This document shows positions 24,303 to 31,937 of a stretch of 64,000 nucleotides of DNA, piece by piece (within the stretch, counting starts at the first letter, position 1; the number at the start of each line of letters is the position of its first letter). The notes under the pieces are model-generated. The model saw nothing but the letters and a program-made list of their open reading frames with translations. It did not search any database and was not told where the DNA came from. The stretch lies in assembly GCA_016860785.1 (NCBI GenBank), contig BOKC01000001.1, positions 62,001 to 126,000 on the forward strand. Reading direction: 5' to 3'. The DNA is from Patescibacteria group bacterium (GTDB lineage Bacteria; Patescibacteriota; Minisyncoccia; Phycocordibacterales; BOKC01). The translations under genes and the position numbers were made by a program.

Positions 24303-25292
24303 ATGCGGAAAAATTTTTGGCTAAATCTAGTGAAGCCGTTTTTTGTTTTGGCGCCAATGGCTGATGTGACCGACGTTGCTTTCAGGCGCATAATTGCTAA
24401 ATATTCAAGACCTTTCGGCCCAGATGTTTTTTGGACGGAGTTTGTTTCGGCTGACGGTCTTATTTTGGCTGATACAAAAGGCAGGAATAAACTTTTGAAA
24501 GATTTAACTTATTCGGAAAGTGAGCGGCCGATAGTCGCCCAGCTTTTTACTGCTCGACCGGAGATGATGGAAAAAGCAGCGAGATTGGTCTTGGATCTTG
24601 GATTTGATGGTCTTGATATAAATATGGGCTGTCCTGATAGGGGAATAGAAAAACAAGGAGCTGGCGCTGCTTTATGCAAGAAACCGGATTTGGCAAGGGA
24701 AATTATTAAAGCCGCAAGAAATGGGGTTTCAGATAAAATTCCAATTTCGGTAAAAATTCGGCTTGGTTACAATAAGGACGAACTTGATCCGCCAGTTGGT
24801 GGATGGTTGTCGGCAATTCTTGCCGAATCGCCGGCCGCTGTAACTATCCACGCTCGCACTAGAAAAGAGATGTCAAAAGTGCCGGCTAGGTGGGAGAGAA
24901 TTAAAAGAGCTGTGGAAATCAGAAATGAATTGAAAAGTAATTCGTTGATTATAGGTAACGGCGATGTCTTTGATTTGAACGATGCTAGAAAAAAAGCTGA
25001 AGAAACCGGAGCTGACGGCGTGATGCTTGGTCGGGCGATTTTTGGCAATCCGTGGTTATTTTCGGAAAAAGAACCAACCCCAGAAGAGCGCCTTAAAGTG
25101 CTTATTGAGCATATTAAACTTTTTGATGAATTACTTGGTAATACTAAAAACTTTTCGGTTATGAAAAAGCATTTCAAAGCGTATGTTAGCGATTGGGATG
25201 GAGCTAAAGAACTTCGAGAAAAACTTATGGAAACAGAGAGCGCAAAAGAGGCAGTTAGTGTTTTAAATAATTATCCAGCATTCAAACATTGA
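24303..25292 (+). CDS. dus: tRNA-dihydrouridine synthase
   Basis: The 329-aa TIM-barrel flavoprotein has the Dus signatures: APMADVTDVAFRRII near residues 17-31, the catalytic INMGCP around 105-110 and HARTRKEMSKVPARWERI. GNGDVFDLNDARKKAEETGADGVMLGRAIFGNPWLF lines the FMN phosphate site. It reduces uridines in tRNA D-loops with NADPH. The subfamily (DusB-like) is not certain. A small insertion (NKDELDPPVGGW) follows the IRLGY strand. It starts nine bases after ftsQ. Confidence 0.93.
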   Translation: MRKNFWLNLVKPFFVLAPMADVTDVAFRRIIAKYSRPFGPDVFWTEFVSADGLILADTKGRNKLLKDLTYSESERPIVAQLFTARPEMMEKAARLVLDLGFDGLDINMGCPDRGIEKQGAGAALCKKPDLAREIIKAARNGVSDKIPISVKIRLGYNKDELDPPVGGWLSAILAESPAAVTIHARTRKEMSKVPARWERIKRAVEIRNELKSNSLIIGNGDVFDLNDARKKAEETGADGVMLGRAIFGNPWLFSEKEPTPEERLKVLIEHIKLFDELLGNTKNFSVMKKHFKAYVSDWDGAKELREKLMETESAKEAVSVLNNYPAFKH

Positions 25293-25316
25293 CAGAATTC
25301 TTGGTTTTGTTATAAT
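25289..25316 (+). promoter_or_regulatory. Consensus promoter of the csrA unit
   Basis: TTGACA (25289-25294), a 16-bp spacer and TATAAT (25311-25316) form a full-consensus sigma-70 promoter. It overlaps the 3' end of the dus gene. Confidence 0.88.
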
Positions 25317-25377
25317 CTAAAAAGATTAGAGCAAAGCAAAAGGGCAAAAATCGCCAAACAAGAAACAGGGAGGTCCC

Positions 25378-25695
25378 ATGCTGGTTTTGTCACGGAAGAA
25401 GGATCAAGAGATCGTCATCATTCTCAGCAGTTCGGACGGCAAACGTGAACTTATCACTATTAAGATTGCCGATATTCGTCTTGGTAAGCACGAAAGCGAT
25501 ACCCAAGTTCGGGTTGGTATTGAGGCGCCTACAAAATATGCAATTCACCGCATGGAAGTCTACGAGAGCATTCTGGCTGAAGGCGCTCTTCTGGAAACGG
25601 GAAGCTGTCCGTCTAGGGCCGTTCAAAACTCGCGCAGTGCCACTGGGCCGAATCCTCCGAACCGCACAAGTCGTTTCGCGCGGTTTGGACGCTGA
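25378..25695 (+). CDS. csrA: CsrA-like RNA-binding regulator with extended tail
   Basis: The 105-aa protein starts MLVLSRKKDQEIVI, the CsrA hallmark, and contains VRVGIEAPTKYAIHRMEVYESI, including the RNA-contacting HR pair. CsrA binds GGA motifs in mRNA leaders and controls translation. Two features are unusual: an insertion between strands 2 and 3 (SSSDGKRELITI) and a 40-residue Ser/Arg/Asn-rich tail beyond the normal end, so it is about 40 residues longer than most CsrA proteins. GGGAGG lies five bases before ATG. It heads a GC-richer unit ending at the terminator at 26.1 kb. Confidence 0.9.
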   Translation: MLVLSRKKDQEIVIILSSSDGKRELITIKIADIRLGKHESDTQVRVGIEAPTKYAIHRMEVYESILAEGALLETGSCPSRAVQNSRSATGPNPPNRTSRFARFGR

Positions 25696-25719
25696 AACAA
25701 CCCAAAGAAGGAGGTGTTT

Positions 25720-25926
25720 ATGTTTCCGCCTCATTTTCCGCGTTTAGTGAGAGGGTATGGAGACTTCTTGCCACCACCAGAAGTGGTGGCCGAACCCAAG
25801 CCCTTGCGAAGCAGTAGTGGTCGTTACCACCGATCCCCTCGGATACGGATAATCAGACATATGATGAATCCGAGGAAGAGGTGGAGTGGGCGACGTCGCT
25901 GTCGCAATCAGCGAAGGTGGTGATAG
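25720..25926 (+). CDS. Small Arg/Pro-rich protein downstream of csrA
   Basis: An ORF of 68 codons starts at ATG 25720 with a very good ribosome site (AAGGAGG six bases upstream). The product is rich in Arg and Pro, has no membrane segment, and matches nothing I recognise. A second reading frame across 25845-25930 gives an acidic peptide, so the true coding frame is uncertain. It shares the csrA transcript, 25 bases after its stop. Confidence 0.4.
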
Positions 25927-26001
25927 GGGTTGGCGGATGCCGGCCCAAATCCTGTTCACGAGACGGACAGCGGAGCTGTCGTTTCCGAAAGGAGACTATG
26001 T

Positions 26002-26046
26002 ATGAAGCTCTGGCTAATTGTTCTTTGTTACATCGCTCTTTGCTGA
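26002..26046 (+). CDS. Possible 14-aa hydrophobic peptide
   Basis: AAAGGAG lies eight bases before ATG 26002, which opens the frame MKLWLIVLCYIALC and stops with TGA at 26046. The peptide is a single short hydrophobic stretch with Lys at position 2, as in membrane-inserted micropeptides. An overlapping ATG at 25998 in another frame has poorer spacing. It is the last ORF before the terminator of the csrA unit. Confidence 0.3.
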   Translation: MKLWLIVLCYIALC

Positions 26047-26072
26047 TCTGTGCCATCCAGGTCAGCGTGAGA

Positions 26073-26107
26073 GGCCCCGCCGTTCACACGGTGGGGTCTT
26101 TTTTTGG
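26073..26107 (+). terminator. Intrinsic terminator of the csrA unit
   Basis: GGCCCCGCCG and CGGTGGGGTC pair around TTCACA and are followed by seven T. Confidence 0.9.
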
Positions 26108-26132
26108 CTAAAAATAAGGGTGTATTTCATTA

Positions 26133-26163
26133 TTGGCTATATCCCATACCCTAAACCCTAATT
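26133..26163 (+). repeat. CCCTAAACCCTA-type intergenic repeat
   Basis: The segment contains ATCCCATACCCTAAACCCTA, the same unit as in the 21.16-21.20 kb block and near 1985. It lies directly upstream of the next promoter. Confidence 0.6.
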
Positions 26164-26168
26164 TATAT

Positions 26169-26197
26169 TTGACAAATAAAACGCTTTGTGCTAAGCT
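26169..26197 (+). promoter_or_regulatory. Promoter of the short-ORF transcript
   Basis: TTGACA (26169-26174), 17-bp spacer, TAAGCT (26192-26197). Confidence 0.75.
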
Positions 26198-26340
26198 GTT
26201 AAGCAGAGGAGATAGAGAGGAGATAGAAAGAGGGAAGCGTAGTGCGACCCTCCAAACCAGCACATTGTTTTAGGGGGGGTGGTATGCCTTATTCCGGTTT
26301 TCCTACGTAGCGGTTCAATCAGACCGTCCGGAGGTGGAAG

Positions 26341-26451
26341 ATGTTCGTTGCTCGCGGCTTCGAAAAGTCGCGGGCTGGATGTTTAACTCCAAGAAAAGGA
26401 GACCCCAAAATGCGGGTGAACCTGTTCCACGAGATGAACATTGTCGTCTGA
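26341..26451 (+). CDS. Possible 36-aa protein with two nested starts
   Basis: ATG 26341 follows GGAGG at seven bases; the frame runs 36 codons to TGA at 26451. An internal in-frame ATG at 26410, preceded by AAGGAG, would give a 13-residue peptide. Two ribosome sites in one short frame are unusual. I recognise no family. Confidence 0.35.
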   Translation: MFVARGFEKSRAGCLTPRKGDPKMRVNLFHEMNIVV

Positions 26452-26674
26452 CCCGGCGCCGGCTTGGGCTGATCACATTGGGTGATCGGCTCTGCCAGCC
26501 AAGAATTTGTGCTTTTCGCACAAATTCGCATTCTGGAAGGAGGCCTATGTGATCAAGAGTATTTGAGGAGCCGACCCCCACCTCTGCCGCAGGGTTAAGC
26601 GGCCCCACTCACGGGTGTGGGTAAAAGGCCTTAAGGCCACCCAAAAAGACTAACAACTGGTTTTTGTTTGTATG

Positions 26675-26712
26675 GGCTCCGTCACGTTTAAACGTGGCGG
26701 GGCCTTTTTTAT
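26675..26712 (+). terminator. Intrinsic terminator of the short-ORF transcript
   Basis: GGCTCCGTCACGTTT pairs with AAACGTGGCGGGGCC (two G-T pairs) and is followed by TTTTTT. Confidence 0.9.
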
Positions 26713-26747
26713 TTTCATAATATCCCAAAAGGTTTATAATTCTTTGT

Positions 26748-26852
26748 ATGAATCCAGTACGAAATCATAGTGTTATCAAATTAGGAATTACTGGAAGAAG
26801 TGGAAATAGTGGTCGAATTAATTTAAATTTAATTTTTCAATACGGAAATTAA
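26748..26852 (+). other. Short ORF within an inverted-repeat segment before dnaX
   Basis: ATG 26748 opens 34 codons ending in TAA at 26852, seven bases after a TATAAT (26735-26740) that would make it leaderless. The segment also holds GTACGAAAT at 26757-26765 and its complement ATTTCGTAC at about 26862-26870, flanking most of the ORF. This looks more like an intergenic repeat element than a gene, so coding is doubtful. Confidence 0.25.
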
Positions 26853-26873
26853 AAATTTCCTATTTCGTACGGG

Positions 26874-27926
26874 ATGAATGAAGAAATCGCTTTGTATAGA
26901 AAATACCGCCCGCAAAAATTTAGCGATGTTTTGGGTCAGGACCATATCGTCAAAGTTCTTGAGGGTTCGGTTCGCCTCAAAAGAATTTCGCACGCCTATC
27001 TTTTTACCGGCGCGCGAGGCACCGGCAAAACCAGTATTGCCAGAATTCTGGCCCGCGAGATCGGTTGCCAAGAAGAAGACCTTTACGAAATTGATGCCGC
27101 TTCAAATCGTGGTATAGACGACATTCGCGAGATTAAGCAATCAGTCTCGGCTTCGCCCTTTCGCTCACCCTATAAAGTTTATATCGTGGACGAAGTTCAT
27201 ATGTTGACTAAAGAAGCCGGGAACGCCCTTTTGAAAACTTTGGAAGAACCGCCTTCTTATGTTGTTTTTATTTTGGCCACCACCGAGCCGGACAAATTGC
27301 CAGAGACGGTTATTTCGCGTTGCCAAGTTTTTAATTTTAAAAGACCAAGCCAAGTTATTCTGCGTGATATGGTTTCGGCGGTTGCCAAAAAAGAGGGTTT
27401 TTCTCTTGAGCCATTGTCGGCTGATTTAATCTCTTTGCTTTCCGAGGGTTCATTTCGCGACGCTCTGGGGATTCTGCAGAAAATTTTGAGTTTTTCCAAA
27501 GACAAGAAAATTTCTATTAAAGAAGTTGAAATGGTTACTGGAGCACCAAAAGGCGAATTGGTCAACAAATTTATCGCTTCAATCGCTAATGGCGAATTAG
27601 AAAAAGGATTACAGGCGATTTCTGAAGTTGTGGGTCAGGATGTTGATATAAAGACATTTCTGAAAATTGTTTTGCAAAGAATCAGATTTACTCTGCTTTT
27701 GCGTCTGAAAGCCGGCTTGGATGAGGAAATTGAAAAAGAGTTGAAAAGTGAGGATTTCGAATTTCTTAAAAAATTGGCGGATCAAAAAGATTCCAAAGTT
27801 AATTCTCATGCTTTACTGGAACTACTAGATGCTTACGAAAAAACAAACTCGTCACATATTGCGCAGTTGCCATTGGAATTGGCGCTTGTAAAAATTCTCA
27901 AAAAAGATTCTGCTTTGGTCGAATAA
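26874..27926 (+). CDS. dnaX: DNA polymerase III subunit gamma (DnaX), short form lacking the zinc module
   Basis: The 350-aa clamp-loader ATPase has Walker A GARGTGKTS at about 46-54, Walker B VDEVHM, the sensor motif LATTEPDKLPETVISRCQVFNFKR and SRC arginine finger. The four-Cys zinc module that normally sits between Walker A and EIDAASN is missing: REIGCQEEDLYEIDAASN joins directly, leaving one Cys. The protein stops after the collar domain, so the tau-specific C-terminus that contacts helicase and polymerase is absent. It loads the beta clamp onto DNA. Confidence 0.92.
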   Translation: MNEEIALYRKYRPQKFSDVLGQDHIVKVLEGSVRLKRISHAYLFTGARGTGKTSIARILAREIGCQEEDLYEIDAASNRGIDDIREIKQSVSASPFRSPYKVYIVDEVHMLTKEAGNALLKTLEEPPSYVVFILATTEPDKLPETVISRCQVFNFKRPSQVILRDMVSAVAKKEGFSLEPLSADLISLLSEGSFRDALGILQKILSFSKDKKISIKEVEMVTGAPKGELVNKFIASIANGELEKGLQAISEVVGQDVDIKTFLKIVLQRIRFTLLLRLKAGLDEEIEKELKSEDFEFLKKLADQKDSKVNSHALLELLDAYEKTNSSHIAQLPLELALVKILKKDSALVE

Positions 27927-27987
27927 GTTTTCCACACTTTCAGATAAAATCTGGCCGATTTCGTGTATAATTTAAAGGTAAATCTAG

Positions 27988-28314
27988 ATGGATACTTTAA
28001 ATATCGGCATTAAGCCGAAAGAGCCAAAAAATGGCAAGGGAATAATTTGGGGCGCGATTGCCATCTTGGTGGTCGTCGCTTTGTTAATTTTCTTTTTCTT
28101 TTTTATGCCCGCCGAAAAGCCGGTCTCGTCTTTGTTGACGGAGGAAGAAAAGCAGAGATTAGAAGAAGAATTATTTGCTCCATTGCCGGAAGAAATGAAA
28201 ATCACGGATGAGGAAAAAGTGGATACTGAAGAAGAACTTTTCGCTCCTTTGGCTGAAGAGCAAAGGTTAACAGATGAAGAAAAGGCTCGACTTGAAAACG
28301 AATTATTTAATTAA
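27988..28314 (+). CDS. Small membrane-anchored protein with acidic repeats
   Basis: This 108-aa protein has a basic N-terminus, one membrane helix (about residues 19-41) and a negatively charged tail. The tail repeats EEELFAPL-x-EE...TDEEK twice, with a partial third copy (ENELFN). TATAAT at 27964 provides a -10 element. Repeats of this kind suggest a spacer or binding scaffold. I recognise no family. It precedes two secreted surface proteins. Confidence 0.7.
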   Translation: MDTLNIGIKPKEPKNGKGIIWGAIAILVVVALLIFFFFFMPAEKPVSSLLTEEEKQRLEEELFAPLPEEMKITDEEKVDTEEELFAPLAEEQRLTDEEKARLENELFN

Positions 28315-28341
28315 AATTTTATCAGTTTAATTTTAACTTTT

Positions 28342-30075
28342 ATGAAATCAATTTTTGCTTCCTTATCTAAAATATTTGTAGTAGCGTTAGTTGTCGGAAT
28401 TGGCATCGGTATAAATTTTGCTTTTGCCAACTGGAGCGCGCCTGGTGACACTCCTCCGGGAGGTAATGTTCAAGTACCGGTTAATGTTGGAGGAATCTTA
28501 CAGCAAAAAGCTGGCAATTTTGTAGCTGGCGGTTTGCGTTCTTTGACCTCTTTGGTTGTTGAGGGAAGGGCGGGAATTGGTACCACAAACCCTGATCCTA
28601 ATTCAAGACTTCACATTAATGGTCAGTTAAAAATTCAAAATATTGGGTCAAATGAGGTTAACACTAAGATTTTGACGGTTAACGATACAGGCGATGTAAG
28701 ATGGAGAAATCCTGGCGATTGGACCGGAAGTGGGGGCAGTAACGGACTTCCTTCTGGCACTAACGGTCAAACTCTTCGGCATAACGGAAGCACTTGGATA
28801 GGGAGCAGTAATATTTTTAATAACGGGACAAATGTCGGCATCGGGACGACGAATCCTGGGGCAAAACTTGATGTAAATGGTACAGCACAGGCCTATCGGC
28901 TAAAATTTAGAAATTCAAATGATATACCACAATTTAACAACACAAGCAGGATTTTGGTTGTAGGTAACGATGGGGATATTGGCTATCGAAATCCCGGCGA
29001 TTGGACTGGGGGTGGTGGTGGAGGTGGTAGTACACCAAATCTTCAACAAGTTACTGATGTCGGTAAAAGCACCACAAATGATATTAGAATTGCTCCAAGC
29101 TCCGGTAGTTTAGCGGGTGTTACTTTTGGAACTGGCGCAGGAAATAACTTTATAATCGGTAGGCCCGCAGGTCAGAATTACTTTAATTTGTGGGACGTTA
29201 GTGGCGACCGCGATATATTGAGAGCTTTACCCGGCGGCAACGGTAATCTTCTTTTGCAACCAGTCAACGGCAATGTCGGGATTGGCGCTACTCCGACAGA
29301 AAAATTGACTGTGAGCGGAAATATCGCTTTGGCCTCTGGTAATCATAGGCGCATTAGTACTAGTGGTACAGGAAACAACTTAATTTTAGGAGTAAATGCG
29401 GTACCAAATGCTTTAACTATTCAAAGTGGAAATGGTAATGTTTCCATAGGGCCTTATGTAGTGGCAGGAAGGGTCCTTCATGTGGCAAGAGCGGGTAGTG
29501 CAGTAACAATTAATACTGTCTCTTCAAATGGAGGGGGCGGTTCAACTCTTGACCTTATGACAACTTGGGACGCTGGTGGAACTGGAACCCCAGGTAGTAA
29601 GGGGTGGGCCCTTGTGGCCAGAGGAGATAATTACTCTCCTGGTCAAGGTGACCCGAGTCGTCCAAATGATTTGGTTTTTGGCTTTTGGAATTCAGATATA
29701 TGGATGCCAGAACCAATGAGATTAACTAGAAACGGTGAGCTTTATGTTGGGAATGCTTTAGTTCAAACTTCCGACGCCAATCTCAAAACTAACATTCAAA
29801 ATCTTTCCGACTCATTGGCAAAAATTCTTGAACTTCGGGGCGTAACTTTCAACTGGAAAAATCGGGTTGATGAAAAAGAAAACATCGGCTTTATTGCCCA
29901 AGAAGTTGAAAAGATTTTCCCTGAACTCGTTTACGGCGAAGACGGTAGTAAAAGTGTAAATTATGTTTCTCTGGTGCCGGTTTTGGTAGAAGCGGTCAAA
30001 GAGCTTGATGAAAAGAATAAAGAGCTTGAAGCTCGTCTTGAAAAACTGGAAAAAAGATTGGGAACTGGCCTTTAA
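28342..30075 (+). CDS. Secreted fibre-like protein with S74 self-cleaving chaperone domain
   Basis: The 577-aa protein has a signal sequence (hydrophobic residues about 9-30), a Gly/Asn-rich beta-repeat body (GIGTTNP-type units, NPGDWTG twice) and a C-terminal intramolecular chaperone domain. SDANLKTNI at about residue 480 marks the start of that domain, with GFIAQEVEKIFPELV and a final coiled coil. In phage tail spikes the S74 domain trimerises the fibre and cuts itself off at the Ser of SD. The product is probably a trimeric surface fibre. Cleavage activity is inferred. Confidence 0.85.
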   Translation: MKSIFASLSKIFVVALVVGIGIGINFAFANWSAPGDTPPGGNVQVPVNVGGILQQKAGNFVAGGLRSLTSLVVEGRAGIGTTNPDPNSRLHINGQLKIQNIGSNEVNTKILTVNDTGDVRWRNPGDWTGSGGSNGLPSGTNGQTLRHNGSTWIGSSNIFNNGTNVGIGTTNPGAKLDVNGTAQAYRLKFRNSNDIPQFNNTSRILVVGNDGDIGYRNPGDWTGGGGGGGSTPNLQQVTDVGKSTTNDIRIAPSSGSLAGVTFGTGAGNNFIIGRPAGQNYFNLWDVSGDRDILRALPGGNGNLLLQPVNGNVGIGATPTEKLTVSGNIALASGNHRRISTSGTGNNLILGVNAVPNALTIQSGNGNVSIGPYVVAGRVLHVARAGSAVTINTVSSNGGGGSTLDLMTTWDAGGTGTPGSKGWALVARGDNYSPGQGDPSRPNDLVFGFWNSDIWMPEPMRLTRNGELYVGNALVQTSDANLKTNIQNLSDSLAKILELRGVTFNWKNRVDEKENIGFIAQEVEKIFPELVYGEDGSKSVNYVSLVPVLVEAVKELDEKNKELEARLEKLEKRLGTGL

Positions 30076-30094
30076 CTTTTTCTCATAAAGCCAG

Positions 30095-31408
30095 ATGAAA
30101 AATCTAAAAAAAATCAATCAGAAATCTCTGTTTTTTATCGCCGGCGTTTTTGTAGTTGTTGCGGTTCTTGTTTCTCTAAATTTGTCGGGTAAGGTTTTTG
30201 GCGCGACTGGCGGTGGCGGAGGTGGAGCTGGCGGTGGCGAGGTAGATGGCGGAGCAGGGGCGACTTGCACTTTAACCGGCTTTGCTTGGAGCGGATACGA
30301 AAACAGAAGCGGAATGGGCTGGATCGGTTTCGGCCCGCAAAATAATTTTCGTGTTGATGTTGACTCAAATGGTTTACTAAACGGCTATGCTTGGATTGGT
30401 GATAATACTGCCGAGGGTTCTATCGGTTGGGTGAAATTCGGCGGGCTTTCTGATTTTCCCGGACAAGGCGGAAACGCTAAATTGGATTGGGAATCCGGCG
30501 AGTTGTCTGGCTGGGCGAGAGCTTGTAGTGTGTTTCAGAACGGTTGTAGTGGTACCTTAAAGAATGATGCATATCGCGGCGGCTGGGACGGTTGGATAAG
30601 TTTGAGTGGAACTACCGCTGACGGTGATTCTTACGACGTCTCTTGGAATTCAGGCACTCAACAATTTGAGGGCTATGCCTGGGGCAGTAAAGAAGTCGCT
30701 GGTTGGATAAGTTTTGCAGGCAGTAATTACGGCGTTACTTTTACGACTAACACCTGCAAGAGTGCGGTTGGAGATGGAGGTGGCGGGTTTGATTATAGCG
30801 TTGACATTGAAACTCTTATTATCCCAAGTAATGAATCTAACACTGTAGAACATCCGGTAAAAATCTCAAATAATTCCAGTTCTGTTCGGGAAGTAAGTCT
30901 CTTATTTGATGTGATTAATTCAAAAAATAATTTCGGTGATGAATTGACTATAACAAAAACAAAAGACAATACAACGTCCTGTACTCCTCCAGCACATGGT
31001 TCATGCCTACTTTTCATAGAAATTGAATACACCACTGTAAACGGATCCCGTCGCTCATTCTCAACTCAAAACATACCGACGCAATCCGAAGATATTAAAC
31101 GCGATGGAAAACTTGATATCACAATTCTCGGAGAGGGCGAAGCGTATTGTTACCCGGACCGTTCATTTGCTCTAATCAACACACCTATTACTTGGACAGT
31201 AGAACCAGGAGATGATTTAAAAAACCCATCATACGAATGGAGCGGAAGCGAGGAACTGTCGGGTGAAGGCAAAAATGTTGAAAAAGAATATTCTTCTACC
31301 GGTATAAAATCAGCCAGCGTTAAGATTACCCACGATGCGGGTGAACAAACTATTATTTGCTCGCCGACAGTCTTGATATTCTCCGACATTCTATTCGAGC
31401 ATCTTTAA
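30095..31408 (+). CDS. Secreted protein with G-x-AW...GWIxF repeats
   Basis: The 437-aa protein has a signal/anchor helix (about residues 12-32) and a Gly-rich linker. Four or five repeats of a Trp-rich unit follow (GFAWSGYENRSGMGWIGF, GYAWIGDNTAEGSIGWVKF, GWDGWISL, GYAWGSKEVAGWISF). A beta-sandwich part and a PKD-like C-terminal segment (TPITWTVEPGDDL...YSSTGIKSASVKIT) complete it. It starts 20 bases after the S74 gene, so both are probably exported together as cell-surface components. No enzymatic motif is seen. Confidence 0.75.
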   Translation: MKNLKKINQKSLFFIAGVFVVVAVLVSLNLSGKVFGATGGGGGGAGGGEVDGGAGATCTLTGFAWSGYENRSGMGWIGFGPQNNFRVDVDSNGLLNGYAWIGDNTAEGSIGWVKFGGLSDFPGQGGNAKLDWESGELSGWARACSVFQNGCSGTLKNDAYRGGWDGWISLSGTTADGDSYDVSWNSGTQQFEGYAWGSKEVAGWISFAGSNYGVTFTTNTCKSAVGDGGGGFDYSVDIETLIIPSNESNTVEHPVKISNNSSSVREVSLLFDVINSKNNFGDELTITKTKDNTTSCTPPAHGSCLLFIEIEYTTVNGSRRSFSTQNIPTQSEDIKRDGKLDITILGEGEAYCYPDRSFALINTPITWTVEPGDDLKNPSYEWSGSEELSGEGKNVEKEYSSTGIKSASVKITHDAGEQTIICSPTVLIFSDILFEHL

Positions 31409-31420
31409 AACTTTTCCCCA

Positions 31421-31448
31421 TTGACTTTTTCTGCTACTCGTGTATACT
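31421..31448 (+). promoter_or_regulatory. Promoter of the RRM-protein gene
   Basis: TTGACT (31421-31426), 16-bp spacer, TATACT (31443-31448). Confidence 0.75.
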
Positions 31449-31513
31449 TGTCTTTGAGTAAGCGCATTTCGTTTAAGCAAATTTAAGTTGTTTCTCCTTG
31501 TTTGGGGTTCTTA

Positions 31514-31573
31514 GTTTGGCTTAAAGAAGGGTTCGACGTCTTACGCTTTATAAGAAAAACACTTAAGCCAAAC
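31514..31573 (+). promoter_or_regulatory. Long 5'UTR hairpin next to the RRM start codon
   Basis: GTTTGGCTTAA (31514-31524) is the exact complement of TTAAGCCAAAC (31563-31573), an 11-bp stem enclosing 38 bases and ending eight bases before the ATG. The leader is about 125 bases long. Such a structure could control translation by temperature or by the RRM protein itself. Confidence 0.6.
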
Positions 31574-31580
31574 GAAGTAA

Positions 31581-31865
31581 ATGACTAAGCTTTATGTCGG
31601 TGGTCTGCCTTACAGCACCACTGAAAACGATTTGTCCGATCACTTTTCAAAAGCCGGACAAGTTACTTCGGCTGCGGTAATTTCCGACAAAATGTCGGGA
31701 CGCTCAAAAGGTTTCGGTTTCGTCGAAATGGCGACTCCAGAAGAAGCCAAGAATGCTATTGAAATGTTCAATGGCACTGAAATGGGTGGCAGAAAAATTA
31801 CTGTTGACGAAGCTCGGCCAAAGGAAGAAAGGCCAAGAAGAGACAACTTCAGAAGAGATTACTAA
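31581..31865 (+). CDS. RNA-binding protein with a single RRM domain
   Basis: The 94-aa protein is one RRM: RNP-2 KLYVGGLPY at residues 3-11 and RNP-1 KGFGFVEM at about 44-51, followed by a short RG/RD-rich basic tail. Bacterial RRM proteins of this type (Rbp) are often cold-induced and bind single-stranded RNA. The gene stands alone between its own promoter with a long structured leader and a strong terminator. Confidence 0.95.
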   Translation: MTKLYVGGLPYSTTENDLSDHFSKAGQVTSAAVISDKMSGRSKGFGFVEMATPEEAKNAIEMFNGTEMGGRKITVDEARPKEERPRRDNFRRDY

Positions 31866-31886
31866 TCTTTTTTGAGATTTTCTCGG

Positions 31887-31914
31887 AAAAGCCCCCGCCA
31901 AAGCGGGGGCTTTT
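31887..31914 (+). terminator. Intrinsic terminator after the RRM gene
   Basis: AAAAGCCCCCGC and GCGGGGGCTTTT pair around a CAAA loop. The stem is symmetric and closely resembles the greA terminator stem. Confidence 0.85.
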
Positions 31915-31937
31915 CCTTTCGTGCTAAAATAGTAGTT

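Larger units (their letters stand above)
26204..26712 (+). other. Transcription unit of short ORFs and hairpins, function unknown
   Basis: Promoter and terminator bound a transcript of about 510 bases without a normal gene. It holds a purine-rich 5' part with repeated GGAGATAG and an 8-codon ORF at about 26284 after a G-run. A 36-codon ORF (26341-26451) and an AUG-UGA minimal ORF after AAGGAGG at about 26546 follow. It also has a GATCAC/GTGATC hairpin, a perfect GAATTTGTGC/GCACAAATTC hairpin near 26500-26530 and the palindrome GGCCTTAAGGCC. It may be a structured RNA, a micropeptide operon or a decayed gene. Confidence 0.5.

Noticed and set aside
26204-26712. CsrB/RsmZ-like sponge RNA next to csrA
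   Set aside because: GGA triplets are present, also in clusters, but my count (about 11 in 510 bases) is close to chance, and most are in ribosome sites rather than hairpin loops.
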